From Oscillospiraceae bacterium (GTDB lineage Bacteria > Bacillota > Clostridia > Oscillospirales > Ruminococcaceae), in the NCBI GenBank assembly GCA_018055565.1, contig JAGPHI010000044.1:1-6890 (forward strand): a stretch of DNA of 6,890 nucleotides, in the 5' to 3' direction. Shown here piece by piece: positions 1 through 5,269 of this stretch (position 1 is the stretch's first letter; each line of letters opens with the position of its first letter). The position numbers were made by a program, and so were the translations under genes. Below the pieces are notes generated by a model that made no database searches, was not told the origin of the DNA, and saw only the letters and a program-made list of their open reading frames with translations.

Positions 1-140
1 CCCTCGTTGACATCGCCCAGCTCCCCCACTGCGGTGATCAGGGTATCCTCGGCACTAAGCTCGATAACGGTATAGCCGGTGTCCTCGTTGTGATACACCA
101 CGTTTTCTACGGTGCCCTCTAAACGCAAAAGCGTATCCAT
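1..140 (-). CDS. recD2: ATP-dependent RecD2-like DNA helicase, N-terminal 46 codons only
   Basis: The gene starts at an ATG at 138-140 and runs off the left edge. The visible residues include LEGTVENVVYHNEDTGYTV (about 7-25), then a short strand ending in GEL (39-41). This is the N-terminal OB-like segment seen at the start of RecD2 (RecD/TraA family) helicases. RecD2 is a 5'-3' superfamily 1 DNA helicase, involved in repair and recombination in bacteria that lack RecBC. The start is fixed by a strong AAGGAGG site at 149-155, 8 nt upstream. The ATPase motifs lie outside the window, so the assignment rests on the N-terminus alone. It probably shares a transcript with the small membrane-protein gene 147 nt upstream, because no U-rich terminator separates them. 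Confidence 0.8.
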   Translation of the reverse strand, partial: MDTLLRLEGTVENVVYHNEDTGYTVIELSAEDTLITAVGELGDVNE

Positions 141-148
141 CGGCTACA

Positions 149-155
149 CCTCCTT
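149..155 (-). promoter_or_regulatory. Ribosome binding site of recD2
   Basis: On the minus strand AAGGAGG is followed by 8 nt and then ATG. This is near-perfect complementarity to the 16S anti-Shine-Dalgarno and decides the start at 140. Confidence 0.85.
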
Positions 156-287
156 GTATTTTTATTAACCGCGCCTTAGCGGCGGTTATCCTTGCGATTC
201 TATCCTGTGCCCTATGGCATTTTGCCATGCAGTTGATTTGTACAGGCGTTATGCCGTGCCATCTTTGCAGGCAACACAATGCTTTAA

Positions 288-626
288 TTATACAGGATTA
301 TGCACGGTTTGTAAATGTAAACGCGTGCACAGCGTTACGCCGAGTGTGTCGGGCGTGGCAAATGAAACGCCGCGCATCGATGGCTCTAGCCGCGCTTTTT
401 CGTCCACTGCTCCGGTGCAAAGGATAATCACTTCACAGTCGGGATTTTTTTGCCGCACCTCTAAAACGCCATTCCACATTTGCTCTAGCGAGCCTGTGGA
501 TAAAAGCACCACCGCGCGCGGAATATCATTGCCGCGGAATATGCAGGCAGTGAGCACATCCGACAAGAAATATGCGCCAAGCACCGCAAACATCGTAACA
601 ATAATAAGCATAACACCGTTCAGCAT
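288..626 (-). CDS. Small single-pass membrane protein of unknown function
   Basis: I do not recognise this protein. It has 112 residues from the ATG at 624-626. Residues about 5-27 are strongly hydrophobic (MLIIVTMFAVLGAYFLSDVL) and would form one membrane helix near the N-terminus. The remaining 80 or so residues look soluble, with an alternating strand-helix-strand pattern: AVVLLST, then SLEQMWNGVLEVRQKN, then EVIILCTG, suggesting a small alpha/beta domain. An in-frame ATG at 639-641 would add five residues but has no ribosome binding site, whereas a G-run (634-639) sits 7 nt before the 626 ATG, so I prefer 626. The gene lies between metK (147 nt upstream) and recD2 (147 nt downstream), all on the minus strand. 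That it is a real gene is inferred from its protein-like composition and from filling an otherwise empty gap. Confidence 0.6.
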   Translation of the reverse strand: MLNGVMLIIVTMFAVLGAYFLSDVLTACIFRGNDIPRAVVLLSTGSLEQMWNGVLEVRQKNPDCEVIILCTGAVDEKARLEPSMRGVSFATPDTLGVTLCTRLHLQTVHNPV

Positions 627-633
627 CACATTG

Positions 634-639
634 CCCCCC
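634..639 (-). promoter_or_regulatory. G-rich ribosome binding site that favours the 626 start
   Basis: The minus strand reads GGGGGG, then 7 nt, then the ATG at 624-626. The upstream in-frame ATG (639-641) is preceded by an A-rich stretch with no Shine-Dalgarno, and its own codons provide the G-run. The site is weak in form, being G-only rather than AGGAGG. Confidence 0.45.
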
Positions 640-767
640 ATCGTGTTTTTGGCCGGCGCTTTGCCGACCGGCAGGACGCGTAAAAAGCGCCTGCTGTATA
701 CTCACGATATGCGAGAGAAAATGGTTTGGTGAACGGTGTTATGTGGTAAAATGGATTATTTTAGAAG

Positions 768-789
768 AAAGGCCTATAAAGCGGCCTTT
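768..789 (-). terminator. Possible intrinsic terminator at the end of metK
   Basis: AAAGGCC (783-789 on the minus strand) can pair with GGCCTTT (768-774), a 7-bp stem with an 8-nt loop. The stem contains the metK stop codon region and is followed by the pyrimidine-rich CTTCT, not a clean U-run. Termination would be partial at best, so some read-through into the downstream small membrane-protein gene is likely. Confidence 0.45.
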
Positions 790-1910
790 AAAGCCTCGAT
801 TTTATCGGTTTTTTCCCATGCCACGCCTAAATCTTCGCGGCCCATATGCCCGTAGGCGGCCAAGCGGCGATAAATTGGTTTTTTAAGCGCAAGGGCATCA
901 ATGATGGCGGCGGGACGCAAATCAAACACCGCTTCCACGGCCTTTTCGATTGCTTCGTCGGCCACTGTGCCTGTGCCAAAGGTATCCACCATGATGCTGA
1001 CAGGCTCGGCCACGCCGATGGCATAGGCCAGCTGCACCTCGCATTTTTTGGCAAGCTTTGCGGCAACAATGTTTTTGGCTACCCAGCGCGCGGCGTATGC
1101 TGCGCTGCGATCTACCTTTGTGGGGTCCTTGCCCGAAAACGCGCCGCCGCCGTGACGGCCATAGCCTCCGTAGGTGTCCACAATGATTTTGCGGCCGGTA
1201 AGGCCGGAATCGCCCTGCGGGCCGCCCGTGACAAAACGGCCTGTGGGGTTAATGTAAAACTTGGTTTTATCGTCTACCAAATGCTTTGGCAAAACGGGCA
1301 AAATTACAAATTCCTGAATATCGCGGCGCAAACCATCCATTTCGATATCGGGTGCGTGCTGGCTGGATATAACAACCGAATCAATATGCACGGGCACGCC
1401 GTTATCGTATTCCACCGTTACCTGGCTTTTGCCATCGGGGCGCAGGTAATCCAGCGTGCCGTCTTTGCGCACAGTGGTAAGGCGCTTGGCAAGCGCATGC
1501 GCAAGCGAGATGGGCAGCGGCATCAGCTCTGGCGTTTCATCGCAGGCAAAGCCGAACATCATGCCTTGATCGCCCGCGCCGCCCGGATTAACACCCATTG
1601 CGATATCGGGGCTTTGCTCGTCAATATTGGCCAGCACCGCGCAGGTATCGGCATCAAAGCCGTATTTGGCGCGTGTGTAGCCGATATCGCGAATTACGTC
1701 GCGCACGGTTTTTTGAATATCCACATAGCAATCGGTGGTAATTTCGCCCATTACGTGCACAAGCCCTGTGCTGACAGTGGTTTCGCAGGCAACGCGGCCG
1801 CTGGGGTCGCGCTCTAAAATGGCGTCCAGCACGGCATCGGAAATTTGGTCGCAAATTTTATCGGGATGCCCTTCGGTGACGGATTCGGATGTGAACAAGA
1901 TTTTTGACAT
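774..1910 (-). CDS. metK: S-adenosylmethionine synthetase (methionine adenosyltransferase)
   Basis: This cytoplasmic enzyme makes S-adenosylmethionine from methionine and ATP, releasing phosphate and pyrophosphate. The product is 378 residues, slightly under the usual 380-400, and appears intact. Family motifs are clear: [12 protein letters not shown] at 7-18 (the His and Asp bind ATP and magnesium), the signature [10 protein letters not shown] at 111-120, and the lysine-rich loop [16 protein letters not shown] at 254-269. The start is the ATG at 1908-1910, giving [18 protein letters not shown], the canonical N-terminus; AGGAAGAG at 1916-1923 supplies the ribosome binding site. The reading frame stays open for 62 codons further upstream to a GTG at 2096, but that extension is unlike the family and I reject it. 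Expression is controlled by the S-box riboswitch 200 nt upstream, so the enzyme's own product should shut it off. Confidence 0.97.
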   Translation of the reverse strand: MSKILFTSESVTEGHPDKICDQISDAVLDAILERDPSGRVACETTVSTGLVHVMGEITTDCYVDIQKTVRDVIRDIGYTRAKYGFDADTCAVLANIDEQSPDIAMGVNPGGAGDQGMMFGFACDETPELMPLPISLAHALAKRLTTVRKDGTLDYLRPDGKSQVTVEYDNGVPVHIDSVVISSQHAPDIEMDGLRRDIQEFVILPVLPKHLVDDKTKFYINPTGRFVTGGPQGDSGLTGRKIIVDTYGGYGRHGGGAFSGKDPTKVDRSAAYAARWVAKNIVAAKLAKKCEVQLAYAIGVAEPVSIMVDTFGTGTVADEAIEKAVEAVFDLRPAAIIDALALKKPIYRRLAAYGHMGREDLGVAWEKTDKIEALKAAL

Positions 1911-2108
1911 AATTACTCTTCCTTTCTTAAAGGGATAGTGCGGCAGATGCATCAGCAAACACCGTGCGCTTGCACGCAAAACAGGGTTTGCACGCGGCCG
2001 CAAAATCCGCTTGAAAGCAAAAAGCCACAAGCTTTGTGCCTTCAAATATATTGCTTTGAAAATCCGTAACAACTCGGGAAAGCATGCGCTTGCCACGCGG
2101 CAAAACGC

Positions 2109-2134
2109 AAAAAACGTCCGGTAAATACCGGACG
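2109..2134 (-). terminator. SAM riboswitch expression-platform terminator
   Basis: On the minus strand CGTCCGGT (2127-2134), loop ATTT, then ACCGGACG (2115-2122) form a perfect 8-bp stem, immediately followed by six T (2109-2114). This is a textbook intrinsic terminator placed 10 nt after the aptamer. Its 5' arm holds TCCGGT (2127-2132), complementary to ACCGGA (2152-2157) in the 3' part of the aptamer. This gives a plausible 6-bp antiterminator when SAM is scarce. Confidence 0.92.
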
Positions 2135-2144
2135 CTGTAAAAAG

Positions 2145-2236
2145 CTTATCTTCCGGTTTCCCACAGGATTTGGCACCACACCGTAAGGTAGGTTGCCGGG
2201 CTTCACAGGGCCTGTCCCTCTGCCACTCTTGATAAG
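2145..2236 (-). promoter_or_regulatory. SAM-I (S-box) riboswitch aptamer controlling metK
   Basis: Read on the minus strand, this matches the S-box consensus block by block: CTTATCAAGAG at the 5' end, AGAGGGACAGGCCC, GAAGCCCGGCAACC, GGTGCCAAATCC, and GGAAGATAAG at the 3' end. Helix P1 is CTTATC (2231-2236) with GATAAG (2145-2150). P4 appears to close on a GAAA tetraloop. Bound SAM is known in this family to stabilise P1 and release the terminator, switching transcription off. Here the terminator follows at 2109-2134, and the downstream gene is metK, so the circuit is simple product feedback. Only the usual OFF-switch logic is inferred. Confidence 0.96.
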
Positions 2237-2258
2237 TTGTTATTTAGTTTTCGATGCT

Positions 2259-2287
2259 ATTATACGGCATTTTTCGCGCTTTGTCAA
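2259..2287 (-). promoter_or_regulatory. Perfect-consensus sigma-A promoter for the metK transcript
   Basis: On the minus strand TTGACA (2282-2287), a 17-nt spacer and TATAAT (2259-2264) match the sigma-A consensus at all 12 positions with ideal spacing. Transcription should begin near 2252, about 16 nt before the S-box aptamer. The -35 lies only 10 nt past the ribU stop codon. No terminator separates ribU from it, so ribU read-through would also meet the riboswitch. Confidence 0.93.
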
Positions 2288-2297
2288 TGCGCAAAAT

Positions 2298-2909
2298 TTA
2301 GCGCTGCGCGTCTTGTGTGTAGCGGTGTAAAAAGGTGCTGATTTTTTTGTAAATTAAAAATGTTAGCACTGCCACAATTGTGCCTTTTAACAGATTAAAA
2401 GGCACAATGCCAAGCAAAATATAGCTGCCCAGCGAGTCAATGGCCGGATTAACTGCCCTGCACATATCGATAACGGCTTGCAGCGGCATATTGTACATGG
2501 CGGCATAAAAAGGCAAAAGCAAGAAATAATTGGCCAGTGTGCCCACGGCCGTGGCCGTTATAATGGATACTGCACACGCCGTGACGGCGGCTTTTTTGTT
2601 TTTATGGCGGCGGTATAGCAGGCCTGCTGTGAACGCAAATGAGCCTGTAATTAAAAAATCTGCCACTTCGCCAACGCCCATTGTTTGCGAGGAAAGCGCA
2701 TGCACCATCGCTTTTATCAGCGACATCACAAGCCCCTCAAACGGGCCAAAGGCAAACGAGCCAATCATAATGGGCACAGCGCTGATATCCAGCTTTAAAA
2801 ATGGCGGCATTAAGGGAATGGGCACCTCGATATACATGAGCACCGTGGAAATGGCGGCAAACAGCGCCATCGCTGTAAGCTTGCGTGTGGAAATACGTGG
2901 TTTTTGCAT
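2298..2909 (-). CDS. ribU: Riboflavin ECF transporter substrate-binding (S) component
   Basis: RibU is the membrane S component that captures riboflavin and docks on the shared energising module (EcfT plus the EcfA ATPases), which is not in this window. The product is 203 residues, a normal length, with about six hydrophobic segments. The family pattern is visible: an N-terminal helix (about 11-27), the loop PPFLKLDISAVPIMIG (35-50), the next helix with K66 and H70, an aromatic loop PFYAAMYNM, and a C-terminal PFNLLKGTIVAVLTFLIYKK helix. I chose the ATG at 2907-2909, with AAGGA (2920-2924) 10 nt upstream. A TTG two codons earlier (2915) is too close to that site. The FMN riboswitch in its leader independently supports a flavin role. 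Transcription probably continues towards metK, since no terminator follows the stop. Confidence 0.93.
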   Translation of the reverse strand: MQKPRISTRKLTAMALFAAISTVLMYIEVPIPLMPPFLKLDISAVPIMIGSFAFGPFEGLVMSLIKAMVHALSSQTMGVGEVADFLITGSFAFTAGLLYRRHKNKKAAVTACAVSIITATAVGTLANYFLLLPFYAAMYNMPLQAVIDMCRAVNPAIDSLGSYILLGIVPFNLLKGTIVAVLTFLIYKKISTFLHRYTQDAQR

Positions 2910-2983
2910 CTTCAATTCATCCTTTCCGGGGTTTTGGCCGTTTGGCTTTACCGAATGTATTCAGCGCGCGCCGGCACAAACCC

Positions 2984-3005
2984 AGCGTGAAACTGGCTTC
3001 ACGCT
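2984..3005 (-). other. Perfect 8-bp hairpin in the ribU leader
   Basis: AGCGTGAA (2998-3005 on the minus strand) pairs with TTCACGCT (2984-2991) across a 6-nt loop. It lies between the FMN-leader terminator and the ribU start, about 60 nt from the ribosome binding site, with no U-run after it. It is therefore neither a terminator nor an obvious translation block. The rest of 2910-3047 shows no gene. Confidence 0.5.
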
Positions 3006-3047
3006 ACCTTTCTTTTGCTAGATTGGTCTTCTTTAGGAAGGCACACA

Positions 3048-3115
3048 AATAAAACAAAACGCCTTTTGCCTGCCTATTTACGGGCAAAAGCCGCAAAAAG
3101 ACATTGCAAAAGGCG
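3048..3115 (-). terminator. FMN-riboswitch terminator with two alternative stems
   Basis: On the minus strand CGCCTTTTGC (3106-3115) pairs perfectly with GCAAAAGGCG (3060-3069) over 10 bp. The stem is followed by the U-rich run TTTTGTTTTATT (3048-3059). A second 5' arm, CTTTTGCC (3083-3090), pairs with GGCAAAAG (3063-3070) over 8 bp with a 12-nt loop. Both use the same 3' arm and are mutually exclusive, and either would place a hairpin directly before the U-run. The position just after the aptamer makes this the expression platform. Which stem is the terminator cannot be decided by eye. Confidence 0.8.
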
Positions 3116-3133
3116 CACAGCACTTGTGTTACC

Positions 3134-3356
3134 GTTCTTTCATCCGGACTATACCGTCGGCTTTGGAGTTTCACCAAATCAGCGTTTTTTCATAAAACCA
3201 TGTAGCGGTTTTACGAAATGGCCTTGTGGCTACGCCACGGCCATATGTTTTGATGTGCACGCCAAAGGGCAATGCGCATCAAACTGCCCAAAGACAGCTA
3301 AACAAAAAACGGTTGCGGGCTATACCGCCGGTGGGGACTTGCACCCCGCCTTGAAC
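3134..3356 (-). promoter_or_regulatory. FMN riboswitch (RFN element) controlling ribU, with a large variable insertion
   Basis: Read on the minus strand, the conserved blocks are all present: GGCGGGGTGCAAGTCCCC then ACCGGCGGTATAGCCCGC at the 5' side, and GATTTGGTGAAACTCC, AAAGCCGACGGTATAGTCC, GGATGAAAGAAC at the 3' side. P1 pairs GTTC (3353-3356) with GAAC (3134-3137). The aptamer spans about 223 nt, much longer than the usual 120-150. The extra length sits between the P3 and P5 blocks, where the family tolerates variable stems. FMN binding normally favours the terminator, so flavin-replete cells should stop making RibU. Confidence 0.95.
3183..3311 (-). other. Multibranched insertion domain inside the FMN aptamer
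   Basis: An 8-bp base stem, CGTTTTTT (3304-3311 on the minus strand) with AAAAAACG (3183-3190), closes a 113-nt domain carrying three hairpins. These are 3249-3258 with 3274-3283 (7 bp, a C-A mismatch, 2 bp); 3218-3223 with 3239-3244 plus 3226-3230 with 3234-3238 (6 and 5 bp around a two-base bulge); and 3193-3199 with 3207-3213 (7 bp). The conserved aptamer core on either side is intact. Confidence 0.65.
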
Positions 3357-3362
3357 TAGACT

Positions 3363-3398
3363 ATTATATATACTAGCACAGATAAAAAGTATTTGCAA
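3363..3398 (-). promoter_or_regulatory. Promoter of the FMN-riboswitch/ribU transcript
   Basis: On the minus strand TTGCAA (3393-3398), a 17-nt spacer and TAGTAT (3370-3375) are joined by the extended -10 element TGTGC just upstream of the hexamer. Transcription would start near 3363, a few nt before aptamer helix P1. A perfect TATAAT also lies at 3363-3368 but has no -35 at suitable spacing; using it would start transcription right at P1. The first option is favoured by the spacing and the TRTG element. Confidence 0.7.
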
Positions 3399-3421
3399 TG
3401 CAAAACGAAGTGTGGTATGAT
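3393..3421 (+). promoter_or_regulatory. Promoter of the mscS-glmM operon, sharing its -35 with the divergent ribU promoter
   Basis: TTGCAA (3393-3398), a 17-nt spacer and TATGAT (3416-3421; five of six consensus) are present, with the extended -10 TGTGG directly before the hexamer. Transcription would begin near 3428, leaving a 5' leader of about 60 nt. Because TTGCAA is its own reverse complement, the same six bases also serve as the -35 of the opposite promoter. Confidence 0.75.
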
Positions 3422-3473
3422 AATCCGTGGACGTTTATCTACATATTTTATACAACTGTGCAAATTGATATAT

Positions 3474-3477
3474 GGAG
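3474..3477 (+). promoter_or_regulatory. Ribosome binding site implying a UUG start for the MscS-family gene
   Basis: GGAG is followed by 9 nt and then TTG at 3487-3489. The in-frame ATG at 3472 overlaps this site and has only an A/T-rich stretch upstream with no Shine-Dalgarno, so the TTG is the better supported start. Confidence 0.55.
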
Positions 3478-3486
3478 TGTGACCTT

Positions 3487-4548
3487 TTGAATTTATTACA
3501 TTTAAGCGGTATTACGCCAGATTTTATGCGCATCGCAATTCTTTTAGCGGTGCTGATGATTGGCATTATTTTCAGCCGTATTTACAAGCATCGGCTGGGG
3601 CCTGCTTTAGAAAGGCTTTTGCAGCGCACAAAACACCGCGCAGACAGCATCCTTGCGCGCGGCTTTAGCATGCCTTTCACCGTGTTTATATGGTTGAGCA
3701 GCATGTTTATTGCATTGTGGCTTTTGCCGGGGGCGCTGGGCCTGTCTTTCGGCGTGGCGTATGGCGCATCGCTGTTAAAGCTGTGGCGCATTGCCGTGAT
3801 TGTATTAATGGTGTGCGGTTTTGTGGCCTCGAGCGATATTGCCAGCGTGTTTTTGCAAAGCTTACAAAATAAGCTGGATATCGAAACCAGCGCCACGGTG
3901 TCGCGCTTTTTAGGCTATATCTTTAAAAGCATTGTGCTGGCAATTGGCGTTGTAATTGTGCTAAGTGAGCTAAACTTTGATATCAACGGCCTAATTGCAG
4001 GCCTCGGGCTTGGCGGCTTAACCATTGCGCTTGCCGCAAAGGACACCGCAGGCAATTTTTTTGGCGGGCTGATTATCATTTTGGAAAAGCCGTTTGAAAT
4101 TGGCGATTGGATTAGCGCGGGCGCACACGAAGGCGTGGTGGAGGATATCACCTTTCGCTCTACCAAGCTGCGCACCTTTCAAAACGCGCTGACAATTATC
4201 CCAAATTCGATGCTGTCTGCCGAGGCCATCACCAATTGGACGCGCATGCAAATGCGCAAAGTTTCGCTTACTTTGCCGCTGCCCGCAACGGCCAGCGCCG
4301 AGCAAATGGAAGCCTTTTTGGAAAAAACGCGCGCTTTGCTTTTGGCAAATACGGGCATTGTGGGCGATACCGTGCAAGTGCGCTTTGCCGAATTTGTGCG
4401 CGGGGCACTGCAAGTAAGCGTGGTGTATTTTACCAATACCACGGTGTATGCAGAATATTTGACCATTAAGGACGAAATGAATTTGGCAATTTTACAAATA
4501 TTGGCCGAATGCAAGCTGCCGCTTGCGGGGCCGGAAGTATTGAAATAG
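3487..4548 (+). CDS. mscS: MscS-family small-conductance mechanosensitive channel
   Basis: MscS channels are homoheptameric inner-membrane pores that open under membrane tension to release solutes after osmotic downshock. The product is 353 residues from the TTG start, or 358 if the ATG at 3472 is used. Four hydrophobic segments lie at about 13-33, 63-85, 99-120 and 143-163, two or so more than the minimal three-helix MscS in total. The pore-lining helix follows at about 166-190, containing the Gly/Ala-rich GLIAGLGLGGLTIALAAKD. The cytosolic beta domain then shows EKPFEIGDWI and KLRTFQNALTIIPNS, both standard family signatures, and a C-terminal alpha/beta domain. It is the first gene of a plus-strand operon, 22 nt before a lipoprotein gene. 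The family call is firm, but which MscS subtype it is cannot be told. Confidence 0.92.
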   Translation: MNLLHLSGITPDFMRIAILLAVLMIGIIFSRIYKHRLGPALERLLQRTKHRADSILARGFSMPFTVFIWLSSMFIALWLLPGALGLSFGVAYGASLLKLWRIAVIVLMVCGFVASSDIASVFLQSLQNKLDIETSATVSRFLGYIFKSIVLAIGVVIVLSELNFDINGLIAGLGLGGLTIALAAKDTAGNFFGGLIIILEKPFEIGDWISAGAHEGVVEDITFRSTKLRTFQNALTIIPNSMLSAEAITNWTRMQMRKVSLTLPLPATASAEQMEAFLEKTRALLLANTGIVGDTVQVRFAEFVRGALQVSVVYFTNTTVYAEYLTIKDEMNLAILQILAECKLPLAGPEVLK

Positions 4549-4570
4549 ATTACTGTAAAGGATCGCGTAT

Positions 4571-5248
4571 ATGAAAAACATTGTAACAAAAACCGCCGCG
4601 CTTTTACTGGCGCTTGCCATGCTTGCGGCCTGCGGCAAAAAAGACGAAAACGACGCACAAAGCGCGCCGTCGGCCTCTGCGTCCGGCGCGGGGGCATCCT
4701 CTGCGCCGTCGTCCTCTGCGTCTTTGCCTGCTTCGTCTTTGGCTTCAAGTTCCGATAGTGCCAGCGTGGCGCCGCCCCCAGCCGATATGGACGCTACACA
4801 ATGGCCTGTGGGCTTTGTGACGATTCTACCTGAGGGCGAAAAGGAATATATTTTATTGGAAATGCACGTACCGCCCGAATGGAAATTTGACGGGTACAGC
4901 GTGTTCAGCAGCGGCGAATATAAAGCCGCTGAGGTGATAGACACTGTGCGCAAAGGTAACGACGAGGCGCTATATCCAAAATCGCTTACATCGCGCTACG
5001 AAGTAAAGGTGGAGGGGCTGCCCGATGGGCTTGGGCTTTTATCCAGCACAGATATGCTGCTGGGCGAGGCAAACGCGCGCTTATACACCTTTAAAACGCA
5101 GCCGCATGATGCGGATAAACCCTGGTTTAATTATTATTATCTTTTAGAGTGCGACGATTATATTGTAAACATTGGCTTTTTTAGCGAAACCGAGGCCGAC
5201 ACCGCTCTTTATGAAAGCGTGCTGAAAACGGCAAAGCTGTATGTGTAG
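4571..5248 (+). CDS. Lipoprotein of unknown function with a Ser/Ala-rich linker
   Basis: This 225-residue protein has a clear type II signal peptide: positive start MKNIVTK, hydrophobic core (9-17) and lipobox LAAC with Cys21. It should be lipidated and held on the outer face of the membrane. Residues about 29-71 are a low-complexity Ser/Ala/Pro tether. The DNA for this stretch repeats CCTCTGCG at 4674, 4698 and 4713, a possible site for length variation. The C-terminal domain (about 75-225) has a start like WPVGFVTILPEGEKEYILLEM, a VFSSGEYKAAEV strand region and a final helix YESVLKTAKLYV. This weakly recalls PsbP/DUF1795-type lipoprotein folds, but I do not recognise the family. AAAGGA at 4557-4562, 8 nt upstream, supports the start. 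It sits between mscS and the beta-helix gene, suggesting an envelope role by context only. Confidence 0.85.
   Translation: MKNIVTKTAALLLALAMLAACGKKDENDAQSAPSASASGAGASSAPSSSASLPASSLASSSDSASVAPPPADMDATQWPVGFVTILPEGEKEYILLEMHVPPEWKFDGYSVFSSGEYKAAEVIDTVRKGNDEALYPKSLTSRYEVKVEGLPDGLGLLSSTDMLLGEANARLYTFKTQPHDADKPWFNYYYLLECDDYIVNIGFFSETEADTALYESVLKTAKLYV
4674..4720 (+). repeat. Three short direct repeats in the lipoprotein linker
   Basis: CCTCTGCG occurs at 4674-4681, 4698-4705 and 4713-4720. The copies encode parts of the Ser/Ala tether (AlaSerAla and SerSerAla). The unit is short and irregularly spaced, so it may be only codon bias in a low-complexity region. Confidence 0.4.
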
Positions 5249-5269
5249 AAAGCAAAGGTGTGATGAGAG

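Noticed and set aside
165..188. TAACCGC/GCGGTTA 7-bp inverted repeat upstream of recD2, considered as a terminator
   Set aside because: On the minus strand it is followed by an A-rich run, not T. On the plus strand there is no T-run after it. It may be a leader hairpin, but nothing more can be supported.
650..668. GC-rich hairpin (GGTCGGC/GCCGGCC with one G-U pair on the minus-strand RNA) before the small membrane protein
   Set aside because: It is followed by A residues, not a U-run, so it is not a terminator, and no known leader motif fits.
214..732. A plus-strand open frame opposite the small membrane protein
   Set aside because: Low-complexity Ser/Thr/Pro-rich shadow with no ribosome binding site. 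The opposite strand gives a more protein-like product with a membrane helix.
690..735. Possible minus-strand promoter between metK and the small membrane-protein gene (TATACA near 695-700)
   Set aside because: The -35 position at 17 nt reads CATTTT, a poor match, and no extended -10 is present.
846..1817. A 323-codon open frame on the plus strand opposite metK
   Set aside because: It lies wholly antisense to a certain gene, has Cys/His/Ala-rich composition typical of a mirrored frame, no ribosome binding site and no recognisable domain.
1911..2096. A 62-codon in-phase extension of metK starting at GTG 2096
   Set aside because: MetK proteins start at or very near the [18 protein letters not shown] segment. 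The extension has no ribosome binding site and lies in the leader just after the riboswitch terminator.
2530..3021. A plus-strand open frame opposite ribU
   Set aside because: It is antisense to ribU and part of its leader, with no start signal and no recognisable protein features.
4179..4953. Overlapping minus-strand open frames opposite mscS and the lipoprotein
   Set aside because: They are antisense to genes with clear motifs, and their Arg/Ser-rich translations lack any domain.
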